Source: Candidatus Phyllobacterium onerii (GTDB taxonomy: Bacteria; Pseudomonadota; Alphaproteobacteria; Rhizobiales; Rhizobiaceae). From it: 64,000 nt of DNA. The DNA lies in assembly GCF_028331445.1 (NCBI RefSeq), contig NZ_JAQMHX010000002.1, positions 372,001 to 436,000 on the forward strand. Direction: 5' to 3'. Both the position numbers and the translations under genes were made by a program. The first letter of the stretch is position 1. The number at the start of each line of letters is the position of its first letter. This document shows positions 1-8,488 of this stretch, one piece after another. The notes beneath the pieces are model-generated. The model was not told where the DNA came from. It saw only the letters and a list, made by a program, of their open reading frames with translations, and ran no database searches.

Positions 1-1146
1 AGCGGCGAGTGCCCCCTCAAGCCCGAAATAGGCGATTCCCAGGATCGTTACCGGCACTCTTATGGCAAACTCGACGAACATTCTAAGTGCGACATAGCGG
101 GTGTTGTCCATGACCATAGCCAACGCCGGCATTATGCTTGCGGGAAGACCGATCAGGCTGACGAGACACAGCCATTGGAGAATCGGAATGGCAAAAGCCC
201 ATTTCTCGCCGACAATGCTGCGCACGACCGGATCGGCAAGCAGAGCGAGGACCAAGAGGACCGGAGCTGCGACCAGGGTGATTGCGCTTGTCGCTTTTAG
301 ATACGCGGTTATCAGCTTGCGATGATCGTCGACATTGGAGAAGGCCGCCATCAAGGGGCGCATCAGCGGCCCTACAAAGGTCTGGTGCGGAATGCCGGCG
401 AGATTATCCGCCACGCTGAAGGCACCGAATGTCGACAAGCTTGTAAAGCGCGGAAGAAGCAGGCGATCCAGTTGCCAGTTGAAGGAATTCAGGATCTGCG
501 CAACCGTGTTCCAGCCAATCATGTCCTGAAAATGCTTCCACTCCGAGAAAGTTAGAGTTGGGCGCATCGGAGCAAAGACATATGAGGTGATCGCTGCCGC
601 CAATGGGCCTGCAACCGCCCCGATCGCCAGCCCCCAATAGCTGCCGGTCATCAGCGTTACCCCGACCCCGAACAGGAGCGTCGATGCCTTGGCAATGATG
701 TCGAGCGCAAACTCGCGTCTGAAATCAAAGCGTTGCATGAAGATAACCATGCGCGGGCTGATCAGGCTGCGCATGGCCGGTGCGAGGGAGAGGACGGCGA
801 CAAGTGAGACGAGCCGAGGATCATGATAGATAAGCGCAATCGGCCAGGCGACGATCACCATCAAGAGGCTGATGGCCGTCCCCCTGAGAACACTCAGCGT
901 GAACGCCGTGGCAAACATCCGGTCTGAAGGACATCGCTGCCGTAACAGGGCCTGGGTCAGTGGCAGGTCCAGGATCGCCTCGACGACGACCAAGACCGAA
1001 GTCGCGATGGCAACAAGTCCAAAATCTGCCGGACTGAGAAGCCTTGCCAGGACGAGAAGGCTCACGAAATCGAGCAGTCGTGCGAGGAACTTTCCGCCGA
1101 GGGTCCAGATGCTCGCTGTCGCCGTACTTTGCGCTACGCTTGACAC
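1..1146 (-). CDS. wzx: Wzx-type polysaccharide flippase (3' end outside window)
   Basis: Partial integral membrane protein of the polysaccharide transporter (PST/MATE-like) family, expected to flip lipid-linked repeat units across the inner membrane. The 382 visible residues begin with an amphipathic segment and 'LLVLARLLSPADFGL', the typical opening of WzxC/ExoT-like flippases. Hydrophobic helices alternate with short loops, and 'NWQLDRLLLPRF' is a further family-like segment. The start is a GTG at 1146 preceded by GAGGAA at a suitable distance; no ATG fits as well. The reading frame stays open to base 1, so the C-terminal ~100 residues lie outside. It is the last visible gene of the leftward run regulator-GT4-GT4-wzx, about 120 bp after the preceding gene. 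The family is clear; the substrate cannot be read from sequence. Confidence 0.85.
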   Translation of the reverse strand, partial: MSSVAQSTATASIWTLGGKFLARLLDFVSLLVLARLLSPADFGLVAIATSVLVVVEAILDLPLTQALLRQRCPSDRMFATAFTLSVLRGTAISLLMVIVAWPIALIYHDPRLVSLVAVLSLAPAMRSLISPRMVIFMQRFDFRREFALDIIAKASTLLFGVGVTLMTGSYWGLAIGAVAGPLAAAITSYVFAPMRPTLTFSEWKHFQDMIGWNTVAQILNSFNWQLDRLLLPRFTSLSTFGAFSVADNLAGIPHQTFVGPLMRPLMAAFSNVDDHRKLITAYLKATSAITLVAAPVLLVLALLADPVVRSIVGEKWAFAIPILQWLCLVSLIGLPASIMPALAMVMDNTRYVALRMFVEFAIRVPVTILGIAYFGLEGALAA

Positions 1147-1269
1147 GGTTCTATTCCTCGTCGACGGAGTGTGGCCAATTAAATCGAGTTGGGAAGACGG
1201 GATAGTCGCCGCTGCGGGTCCGTTTGGTCACCCTCACGGTGTTGGATACGTCGAGAGGTCGCCACCCTG

Positions 1270-2526
1270 TCAAGGCGCCGTTCCGAGCGACCGCCTTCGG
1301 AAAGAGCCGGCGGACTGGTCACTGCGCCCGGACAACTGTTGCTCAATAAGGGCGTTCAGGCGCTCGCGGAAAACCGTGGAGGAAAACTTCAAGGCATGGT
1401 CGCGGATCGCGTTCGGTTCGAAATCGTCCTCGATCTCTTCGAATGATACCAACGTCTCCAGAAGAGCTTCTTTGCTCTGTGGAGCAAAGCGAAACCCGAC
1501 ATGGGGTGAAGAAACGGTCTCCCGGGCCCCGCCAGCGTCGAAAGCCAGAACCGGCCGTCCCGATGCCATGGCTTCCACCGGGAGAATGCCGAAATCCTCG
1601 GTGCCGGGAAAAAGCAGAGCGCGGCATCGCGACAGATGATCGCGCAAAATTGGGAAAGGCTGGTGCCCGAGGAATTGAACGGTGGGTCCGGCAATCGACT
1701 TGAGATATGCCGCCTGCTCTCCCTCGCCGATCACTATCAGTTTCCGGCCGCTCTCGGTGCAGGCGCGAACGGCAATATCTGGTCGCTTGTAGGCCGTCAA
1801 CTGCCCCGCATAGAGATAGAACTCGCCCTTTCCCCTCCCCACGGCAAAGTCGTCAGTCGCAACGGGCGGATGAATAACGGCAGAGTCCCGGTCGTAGAAG
1901 CGTTGGATGCGGTTTGCGACGTAGCTGGAGTTCGCCACAAAGACATCGACCCGCGAAGCGGTTGTCACGTCCCAGGCACGTAGCATCGGTGCCGTGATCG
2001 ACATCAATGCCCGGCCCAGCCACGGAAGACCCAGCCGATACACGTGAAACTGATCCCAGATGTAACGCATCGGCGAATGACAGTAACATATATGAAGGGC
2101 GTCCGCGCGCGTGATGACGCCTTTGGCCGGCCCGGATTCGCTCGACAGCACCAGATCGTACTCCTGCAGATCGAACTGCTCGAGCGCGAACGGCATCAGC
2201 GGTAGCATCTTCGTGTAATGCCGTTTCGCACCGGGAACCTTCTGCAAAAAAGACGTGCGGATATTGCGCGTCTTGAGAAAATCGCTGATGCAATCCGGAT
2301 TGCAGACAAGGGTGAAGATGTCAGCCTGCGGAAACATGCGGCAAAGCTCTTCGACGACTTTTTCGCCGCCACGCATCGAGACAAGCCAATAGTGCACGAT
2401 GGCGACGCGAAGCTGCCTGGTATCGCTTTTGCTGCCGGTCTCGACGGCGCGGCGTTTCGTCAGAACCGGCGCTTCAGCCAGAAATGCTACGGCTTGCGGC
2501 AGAGAGGTTGTTGCTTCGAGGGTCAA
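1270..2526 (-). CDS. GT4 family glycosyltransferase
   Basis: Retaining GT-B fold glycosyltransferase of 418 residues, predicted to add a sugar to the lipid-linked exopolysaccharide repeat unit on the cytoplasmic side of the membrane. An N-terminal Rossmann domain starts with 'VAIVHYWLVSMRGGEKV', whose glycine-rich loop is typical of GT4. The donor-binding half carries 'EDFGILPVEAMASGRPVLA', the E-x7-E signature. The start is a TTG at 2526, chosen because AAGGAG lies seven bases upstream and no ATG has a comparable ribosome-binding site. It lies 19 bp after the stop of the next upstream glycosyltransferase, so the two are probably cotranscribed. The sugar transferred is unknown. Confidence 0.88.
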   Translation of the reverse strand: MTLEATTSLPQAVAFLAEAPVLTKRRAVETGSKSDTRQLRVAIVHYWLVSMRGGEKVVEELCRMFPQADIFTLVCNPDCISDFLKTRNIRTSFLQKVPGAKRHYTKMLPLMPFALEQFDLQEYDLVLSSESGPAKGVITRADALHICYCHSPMRYIWDQFHVYRLGLPWLGRALMSITAPMLRAWDVTTASRVDVFVANSSYVANRIQRFYDRDSAVIHPPVATDDFAVGRGKGEFYLYAGQLTAYKRPDIAVRACTESGRKLIVIGEGEQAAYLKSIAGPTVQFLGHQPFPILRDHLSRCRALLFPGTEDFGILPVEAMASGRPVLAFDAGGARETVSSPHVGFRFAPQSKEALLETLVSFEEIEDDFEPNAIRDHALKFSSTVFRERLNALIEQQLSGRSDQSAGSFRRRSLGTAP

Positions 2527-2545
2527 CTGAGTGCTCCTTGTTTCA

Positions 2546-3889
2546 TCACCGCGTCCGACGGCCCGGGCATTGCGCTTGTGAAATCAAGCTGTGGTATTGT
2601 GCAAGAAGGGCGTCACGCCATTCTTCATGGGTGGAGGCGAGGTTTGGCGCCAGCCGGAAGCCACGCTCGCTCATCCGGCGAACATCGTGCTTCGGCATCT
2701 TGCGAAATGCCGTCAATGTATCGGCAAAGCCGCGCTCGTCGGTCGTGTCGCAGGAAAGCGCAATGCCGGCGCTTTCCATCTCTTCGGCCAGAAAGGCGCC
2801 TCGAGACATGATGACGGGAAGGCCGCTCGCGGCCGCCTCCAGGGCGACAAGTCCGAACGGTTCGGGATAGCGCGAGGGCATCAGCAGCGCGCTCGCCTGG
2901 TGAATGATCTGGCCGATCAGCGCGTGCGACTGCCAACCGAGGGTCCGCACCTGATTTCCGGACGCCGCCACCTGCGGCATTAGCGGCCCGTCTCCGATTA
3001 TGCAAAGTCTTGCGCCAGCTCTGCGCGTGGCGGCCACCGCGTCTTCCACGCCCTTCTCCTCGTCCAATCGTCCGATGAAGACGAATTCATCGTTTGCTTC
3101 TGCCTCAACGCGTTCGCTCGACAACGGCGCGACAGGATTACGGATCGTCGTCAGGCGTCCGGCCCGATAGCCCGCACCAACGAAGAAGCCCGCCATCTTC
3201 TCGTGCAGCAGGACTATTTTACCGAAATCGACCTGATTGCGCAGAAGCCGCATGACATTGGAGCCGCGGGCAACCCGCCATAATTTGTGCGCATAGTTCC
3301 TCTTGTCGCAGGCGGTGGCGACGCAGCTCACCCCGAGTGGACGCCGAAGACAAACCGCCTGCGCCTGATAGTCAAAGAAGGCGCCGTTGGGGCAAGCGGC
3401 GAAGAAATCGTGCGCGTGAACCACACATCGCCTCGCGACCGGCGCCAACGCCTTGAATATCGCCGGAGACAGGATCTTGGACCAGCCGTGGACGTGGTAG
3501 CTTGTGTTCGGTGTGTCGTTTGCACGGATCCACGTCGCCATCATCCGAACGGCACGGACGTTGTGGATGCCCGAAACAAAAGCCTTCGCGCGCTCGGCGT
3601 TGACCAGATCGCGGCTGTTGAGCGGCACGATGGAAACCCCAAGAGCAGCGAGCTCGGCGTTGGAACCATCGTCCCCGCAAATATACGTCACCGGGATGTC
3701 GAGGCCACGAAACAGTTTTGCCGACAGTACGGACAGAGCTGTCGCGCCGCCTCTGGCGGTCGAGTAATCGTCAATGATGACCACGCGATCAATCCTTGGA
3801 CGATCGGGCGCACACGCCCGCTTCGATCCGATGGGATAACAGCCTGTATTTCCGGCAAGTCCGATGGGATCGGGAAATAAAGGGCGCAT
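2546..3889 (-). CDS. GT4 family glycosyltransferase
   Basis: A 447-residue GT-B glycosyltransferase, predicted to build the repeat unit of the polysaccharide made by this locus. The C-terminal nucleotide-sugar domain contains 'EPFGLVALEAAASGLPVIMS', a standard GT4 E-x7-E motif, preceded by 'FIGRLDEEKGVEDAV', the usual start of that domain. An ATG at 3889 overlaps the TGA of the upstream regulator gene (TGATG), which implies translational coupling; a GTG one codon earlier is the alternative start. The N-terminal ~25 residues look less conserved than the core. Together with the neighbouring GT4 and Wzx it forms the left arm of the cluster. Acceptor and donor are unknown. Confidence 0.87.
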   Translation of the reverse strand: MRPLFPDPIGLAGNTGCYPIGSKRACAPDRPRIDRVVIIDDYSTARGGATALSVLSAKLFRGLDIPVTYICGDDGSNAELAALGVSIVPLNSRDLVNAERAKAFVSGIHNVRAVRMMATWIRANDTPNTSYHVHGWSKILSPAIFKALAPVARRCVVHAHDFFAACPNGAFFDYQAQAVCLRRPLGVSCVATACDKRNYAHKLWRVARGSNVMRLLRNQVDFGKIVLLHEKMAGFFVGAGYRAGRLTTIRNPVAPLSSERVEAEANDEFVFIGRLDEEKGVEDAVAATRRAGARLCIIGDGPLMPQVAASGNQVRTLGWQSHALIGQIIHQASALLMPSRYPEPFGLVALEAAASGLPVIMSRGAFLAEEMESAGIALSCDTTDERGFADTLTAFRKMPKHDVRRMSERGFRLAPNLASTHEEWRDALLAQYHSLISQAQCPGRRTR

Positions 3890-4584
3890 CACTGCAACGT
3901 CGTCGCGCCATAGGCATAGGCCTCCAGCGCTTTGCGGTTGAGAATGTGAATCTTGCCTTGAGCTGCGTCGATTACCTTACGCTCGCGCAGGCGTCGCAGA
4001 CACTGATTGACCTTTTCGCGGGAAGCCGGCAGCGTTGCGGCGAGGTCATGTTGCGAAATTACAAGCTCGTCGCCGTTGTTGGCCGCGTCTCTGCCGTAGA
4101 CCGAGGAGAGCCGCAAAAGCGTGCTGGCCAGCCTCGACTGCAAGCACGACCCCGCGTTTGCAATGATGCGGAGCTGCAGCTCCGCAACACGCGCCAACGC
4201 CCTGGAAAAAACTTTCTCCTGGAAGCGCGGATCGTTGGCACACCGTTCGCGCAGCAAGCGACCTTCGAAAAAGTGCAACTCGCAATCCGAACCGGCGCGA
4301 TATTCGAGGTTTAACATCTCCCCGCGCAAGACCTCGAGCTCGCCGATGAGCCCTGCTTTCGGAATCATTTCGACGATGAATTCCCTGCCGTCGGACAACA
4401 TTGTACTCGCGCTGACCAGCCCTCGCTGCACGCGCGCAAACATATCCACGAGGACACCGGCCCCTGCGATAACCTCGCCGCGACGGAAGCTTCGAACGCT
4501 CGAACGGCAGAAGGGAAATTCATCGGCAACCGAAATCGCTGCGTTGGCGAGCCTGTAATCTCGTGTTTGTGAAGCGCCCTCCAT
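3889..4584 (-). CDS. Crp/Fnr family transcriptional regulator
   Basis: A 231-residue regulator with an N-terminal cyclic-nucleotide-binding-like beta-roll (about residues 25-130, including 'LIGELEVLRGE') and a C-terminal winged helix-turn-helix ('SQHDLAATLPASREKVNQCL', about residues 165-190). The beta-roll lacks an obvious FNR-type cysteine cluster, and the phosphate-binding R-S pair of true cAMP sites is not evident, so the ligand is open. ATG 4584 is chosen because GGGGGGAG lies nine bases upstream and the length then matches the family; longer in-frame starts up to 4692 exist. The gene heads the leftward operon and faces the divergent exoY-like operon, so control of both arms from the shared intergenic region is a reasonable inference. 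Confidence 0.88.
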   Translation of the reverse strand: MEGASQTRDYRLANAAISVADEFPFCRSSVRSFRRGEVIAGAGVLVDMFARVQRGLVSASTMLSDGREFIVEMIPKAGLIGELEVLRGEMLNLEYRAGSDCELHFFEGRLLRERCANDPRFQEKVFSRALARVAELQLRIIANAGSCLQSRLASTLLRLSSVYGRDAANNGDELVISQHDLAATLPASREKVNQCLRRLRERKVIDAAQGKIHILNRKALEAYAYGATTLQ

Positions 4585-4986
4585 GGGCTTAACTCCCCCC
4601 AAATAAGTCGGTTGGCTCTGGTGGATGCTGCCGTGCATCATATGTATTGCCCTGATTTCAGGGGCAAATAATTGCATGCCCTTCGCAGGCACCGATAAAT
4701 AGAAACGTTAATAAAAAAGAACAAATGTGCCTTTTGGACCTTCTTTGGCAATTTATCTCCCGTATTTTGCCAAAAAGTGATCGAAGGCATCTATATTATA
4801 AGCCACTTATAGGCAATTCTACTTAAGTGCCTAATCATTACGATCTAAAATTTAGAGAGCTACGCCTCAATTACCCTCTCATTAGCATAAAAGGCTGTTC
4901 ATTATTATGACCTCGGTCACAGACAACCTGGTTAAAGCGCAGTAACAAGCTTCGTTGGTCCTAACCGGAATTTGGGGAGACGACCG
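4585..4986. promoter_or_regulatory. Divergent control region of the polysaccharide locus, with GGCA/TGCC inverted repeats
   Basis: An A+T-rich 402-bp gap between the Crp/Fnr-type gene and the exoY-like gene. It contains a perfect inverted repeat TTTGGCA-N17-TGCCAAA (4744-4774), a second one TAGGCA-N12-TGCCTA (4810-4833), and an odd palindrome TCTAAA-A-TTTAGA (4844-4856). Isolated GGCA/TGCC half-sites recur nearby (4687-4691, about 4728 and about 4785). These are seen directly. That they are operators for the adjacent regulator or another factor is inference from position and symmetry. Exact -35/-10 elements are not assigned. Confidence 0.5.
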
Positions 4987-5697
4987 ATGACGTGGAAAGC
5001 ACAGGGCATTGAAACTGGCCAATCCTGGCCAGGCATTGAAAAGCTCCAGCGAAGCGGTGATTCTCGTGTGTCCCGACCCTATGCCATCGGTAGATCGTCA
5101 AAGCGCGCGATAGATCTCATCATAGCGACCATGGCTTTGGTGTTGCTCTTCCCGCTTCTCCTGATAGTCGCGATGATCGTCAAGCTTGCTGACAGGGGCC
5201 CGGTTTTTTATTCCCATACCCGGATCGGCTTTGGTGGGGCCATTTTTGGATGCCTCAAGTTTCGCACAATGAAGACTGACGCAAGCGCTCAGCTCGCGCA
5301 ATTGCTGCGAACCAATCGGGCGGCACGAACCGAATGGGAAGAGACGCGCAAGCTCAAGAGCGACCCGAGGGTCACGGCCGTCGGCGAGATTCTCCGAAAA
5401 TCGAGTATCGACGAACTTCCCCAGCTGATCAATGTCGTACGCGGTGATATGAGTCTCGTGGGACCACGGCCGATCACGGCCGAGGAGTTACCGCTCTACG
5501 GCGAGCATATTTCGGCTTACATGGCGGGCCGCCCGGGTCTGACAGGCCACTGGCAAACCAGTGGCCGCAACGATGTCAGCTACCAACATCGGGTTTGTCT
5601 CGATGTTCACTACCTGCACAACTGGTCGATAGGCCGGGATTTTGTCATCATGGCGAAGACCATTCTCGTCCTGTTTTCGTGGAAGGGCTCGTATTAG
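4987..5697 (+). CDS. exoY: ExoY-like undecaprenyl-phosphate sugar phosphotransferase
   Basis: Bacterial sugar transferase of 236 residues that should start repeat-unit synthesis by moving a sugar-1-phosphate (galactose or glucose in characterised relatives) onto undecaprenyl phosphate. One N-terminal membrane hairpin (about residues 38-62) is followed by the catalytic region with 'KFRTMKTDA', 'SSIDELPQL' and 'DMSLVGPRP', all hallmarks of the family. The short form without extra N-terminal helices resembles ExoY of Sinorhizobium rather than WbaP. The start is ATG 4987, with GGGGAGAC just upstream; an upstream TTG at 4972 is disfavoured. It leads the rightward operon. Its presence next to an ExoX/SyrA-like peptide fits the known ExoX-ExoY regulatory pairing, though this is not proof of succinoglycan synthesis. 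Confidence 0.88.
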   Translation: MTWKAQGIETGQSWPGIEKLQRSGDSRVSRPYAIGRSSKRAIDLIIATMALVLLFPLLLIVAMIVKLADRGPVFYSHTRIGFGGAIFGCLKFRTMKTDASAQLAQLLRTNRAARTEWEETRKLKSDPRVTAVGEILRKSSIDELPQLINVVRGDMSLVGPRPITAEELPLYGEHISAYMAGRPGLTGHWQTSGRNDVSYQHRVCLDVHYLHNWSIGRDFVIMAKTILVLFSWKGSY

Positions 5698-5755
5698 CCA
5701 TGATCCGGCGCGCGCCCTGCCGTTCCGCGATCAGGCTATTTGGGATTGGGACGAT

Positions 5756-7552
5756 ATGACCTCCAGTCGCATCTTCAGCGGTGTTTCCTCAATATCCCTG
5801 CCGGGAGCAACCGCTGGTGAGAGTTCACCGCTTACCTTGCGTGACATGCTCTTTTTTCTCAGGATGCGCTGGCCGTGGATTGTTGCTACGACCAGTGTCT
5901 TCCTCGCTCTGGCCGGGGTTTACGTCGTCACCGCCGAGCCGACATTCGTAGCCAGCACCCAACTTTTGGTCTTTTCCCAGGCAACCGGCTCTGAAGCGCA
6001 GCGCGCTTTCGCCGAAGATGCATTCCTGGAGGCACAGCTTGAAATCGCCAAATCCAACGATGTGCTTGGTGAAACCGCCAAGTCGCTTGACCTCGCCAGT
6101 GATCCTTCATTTGCCGACAAAGTGCCTTCGCTACAAGACACGGCAAAGGGTTGGCTGATGGGGAGTCTGCCGCATGATACGCAAGCGGAGGAGGCGACAG
6201 GTGCGGCGCAGCCAGCATCGCCGACGAAAGAGACGCAGCGGTCCGATCGGGTTGTTGCCAGGTTGCAAAAGATGGCGGTACTGCGTCGGGATCGAATTAT
6301 TGCAAGGTTGCGCAACATGGTGGTCCTGCGGCGCATCGGGCGTTCGATGATTATCGAAATATCCGCCGATGCATCCAGCCCGAGGAAGGCGGTGGACATC
6401 GCCGATACGCTCGCAAAGGAATACATCCGGAAAAATATCCTGATGAAGGCCGACGCCGCTCGGCAGTACAGCGCGTGGCTGGAAAAATTTGTCATCGAGC
6501 AACAGCGTGGACTAAGCGAAGCTGCCAATGCTTTGGTTTCGTTCAAGAGCAATCCGCGCGATCAGTTCAAGCTTGCGGAACTGCAAAGCGCGGCGGACGC
6601 ACGCCGCACCCTCTACGAGAGTACCCTTACGCAGTTTACCGAGGCCAAGCAGCGCATATCCTACTCTGTATCCGATGCCACGATTGTTTCGCAGGCCACG
6701 TCGCCGCTTTCGAAGGCGAGGCCCCGCAGCGGGCTTATTCTTGCCTTCGCTGCAGCCGTGGGAATGGGCGCCGGCTTGATGCTGGCCATGATTCGGCACG
6801 CCGGTGACCGCCGGATCGTCCGCGGCCAACGGCTCGCGGAAGCGGCCGAACTGCCCTTCGTCACATTACTGGCGAAATCGGAAAAGACCCGCAAGGGCCA
6901 CTCAGCGTACTTCCTGGCCGCCGAAGCCGGCAGTTGCAGCACGGCTACTTATCCGATCATACCCGGCATGGCGGCGTTGGGCGCAACGATCGCAGGACTC
7001 AGGCGCAAGCGGAAAGTTGTCATCGGGATCGTCGCCGTCAATCCGGGGAGCGGAGCGTCGACGATAGCTTGCGAACTTGCGGTGCAATGCGCCGAATCGG
7101 GGTGTCGCACACTCCTGATCGATGCGGCTGCGGATAAATCTTCCCTCAGTAGTTCAATAGCGCCCTATAGTTCGACAGGTCTTATCGATGTTCTTGATAA
7201 TGCCGATTTGATCCAGACGGCGACTTTGTCCCTCACCCCGACGTTGAAATTCCTTCCCCTCGGCAGAACGAGCGGGGTAACGCCGGCCATTCGCCTGAGC
7301 TCCGGTCGCACACAATTGAATTTCAATGATCTGAAAAAAGAATTTGACGCCGTATTCGTTGACATTTCCGCGTTCTCCGCTTCTGCGGACGCGAATGCGA
7401 TAGCGCCAGAGCTCGACGGAGTCCTGGTGATCACGTGGCACGGACGCACCTCGATCGATGATGCCGTGCGCGTGATCGACGCTATGCGAAACGTCGGCGC
7501 GGAGGTCCTGGGCGCGATCATCAACAAAGCGCCGCTGAGAATGCAGTCATGA
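5756..7552 (+). CDS. Wzz/Wzc-like polysaccharide co-polymerase with degenerate kinase domain
   Basis: A 598-residue inner-membrane co-polymerase expected to control chain length and export. An N-terminal Wzz domain has one membrane segment near residues 40-60 ('WPWIVATTSVFLALAGVYVV') and a second near 325-346. A cytoplasmic P-loop-like domain follows (about 420-560). In active BY-kinases the Walker A reads GxxxGxGKS/T; here it is 'VNPGSGASTIA', with no lysine. The Walker A' keeps 'LLIDAAAD', and there is no C-terminal tyrosine cluster (the end is 'NKAPLRMQS'). Kinase activity is therefore unlikely. ATG 5756 is chosen over longer in-frame starts because the Wzz domain begins soon after and GGGA precedes it. 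Residues 165-194 are a tandem duplication. The stop overlaps the next gene (ATGA). Confidence 0.85.
   Translation: MTSSRIFSGVSSISLPGATAGESSPLTLRDMLFFLRMRWPWIVATTSVFLALAGVYVVTAEPTFVASTQLLVFSQATGSEAQRAFAEDAFLEAQLEIAKSNDVLGETAKSLDLASDPSFADKVPSLQDTAKGWLMGSLPHDTQAEEATGAAQPASPTKETQRSDRVVARLQKMAVLRRDRIIARLRNMVVLRRIGRSMIIEISADASSPRKAVDIADTLAKEYIRKNILMKADAARQYSAWLEKFVIEQQRGLSEAANALVSFKSNPRDQFKLAELQSAADARRTLYESTLTQFTEAKQRISYSVSDATIVSQATSPLSKARPRSGLILAFAAAVGMGAGLMLAMIRHAGDRRIVRGQRLAEAAELPFVTLLAKSEKTRKGHSAYFLAAEAGSCSTATYPIIPGMAALGATIAGLRRKRKVVIGIVAVNPGSGASTIACELAVQCAESGCRTLLIDAAADKSSLSSSIAPYSSTGLIDVLDNADLIQTATLSLTPTLKFLPLGRTSGVTPAIRLSSGRTQLNFNDLKKEFDAVFVDISAFSASADANAIAPELDGVLVITWHGRTSIDDAVRVIDAMRNVGAEVLGAIINKAPLRMQS
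6248..6337 (+). repeat. 45-bp imperfect tandem duplication inside the co-polymerase gene
   Basis: Two adjacent in-frame 45-bp units (6248-6292 and 6293-6337) encode 'RVVARLQKMAVLRRD' and 'RIIARLRNMVVLRRI'. The divergence at DNA level shows the duplication is not recent. Related Wzz proteins have a single copy of this amphipathic segment before the conserved 'GRSMIIEIS' strand. Confidence 0.8.
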
Positions 7553-8481
7553 CCCCGCAATTAAGAATTACCGTGGGCATCGCTTCGGCAGGCCGCCCCG
7601 CAACACTGCTGGAGACGATCGATTATCTTGCTGGCCTGGGAAACTGCCCAAGGCGGATCATCGTCTGCGTACCGGACATCGACGATGCAGCGGGACTCGC
7701 TGATCGTCTCGACGTGGAGCTTGTTGTCGGCTCGCGGGGATTGACCTGTCAGCGCAACAGGATACTCCGAGCGGCCGTCCCCGATACGGATATTCTGATC
7801 TTTCTGGACGACGACTTCATTCCGGACTCGAACTTCATAGCACGTATGGCGGCAGTCTTCGCTCGCGAACCGGCTGTGACGATCGCAACAGGCGAGGTCC
7901 TGGCCGACGGCATCCTTGGCGCAGGCCTTACCATGTCCGAGGCGCTGGAAATCATCGAGACCGCTGGCGAGCGGGCTGAGCTGGTGACGGACGTCTATAA
8001 CGCCTACGGTTGCAACATGGTGGTCCGCCTGGCGCCCGTTATCGAGCACGGCCTCGCCTTTGACGAGCAGCTTCCGCTCTATGGCTGGCTCGAGGATGTC
8101 GATTTCAGCAGATCCATCGCCCGTTACGGTCGATCGGTGCGCGTTGCGGGCGCCTGCGGTGTTCATCGTGGCGCCAAATCCGGGCGTCAGCCCGGGCGAA
8201 GGCTCGGCTATTCACAGATAGCCAATCCAGCCCACCTGATCAGGAAGGGTACGATGTCGAAGGCGCGCGCGATTGCACAAATTGGCCGCAACATTCTGGC
8301 AAACGCTCGCGGCGCGCTGCTCGGCGACCGTTCTATCGATCGGCGGGGACGCCTCGGCGGCAACATGGAGGCCCTGGCAGATCTTCTCATGGGTCGCGCG
8401 TCTCCCTCGCGCATCCTTAAATTCGGCATGTCTTCCAGTCACGAGATGTCTTCACCATCCATCGCAACCAAACGGAGGTAG
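7549..8481 (+). CDS. GT2 family glycosyltransferase
   Basis: A 310-residue inverting GT-A glycosyltransferase. The N-terminal strand-loop 'ITVGIASAGRPATLLETI' opens the nucleotide-sugar fold. The metal-binding aspartates are in 'LIFLDDDFIP' near residues 83-92, and the acceptor-side 'GWLEDVDFS' near 176-184 is the ED motif that supplies the catalytic base. No membrane helices are evident, so it should act at the cytoplasmic face. Its ATG overlaps the stop of the co-polymerase gene by four bases, consistent with translational coupling. The C-terminal ~60 residues after the fold are basic and unassigned. The sugar specificity is unknown. Confidence 0.88.
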   Translation: MTPQLRITVGIASAGRPATLLETIDYLAGLGNCPRRIIVCVPDIDDAAGLADRLDVELVVGSRGLTCQRNRILRAAVPDTDILIFLDDDFIPDSNFIARMAAVFAREPAVTIATGEVLADGILGAGLTMSEALEIIETAGERAELVTDVYNAYGCNMVVRLAPVIEHGLAFDEQLPLYGWLEDVDFSRSIARYGRSVRVAGACGVHRGAKSGRQPGRRLGYSQIANPAHLIRKGTMSKARAIAQIGRNILANARGALLGDRSIDRRGRLGGNMEALADLLMGRASPSRILKFGMSSSHEMSSPSIATKRR

Positions 8482-8488
8482 CAGCCTC

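Noticed and set aside
872-1639. 255-codon plus-strand ORF opposite wzx and the GT4 gene
   Set aside because: It spans the boundary of two convincing minus-strand genes and has no domain; it is a high-G+C shadow.
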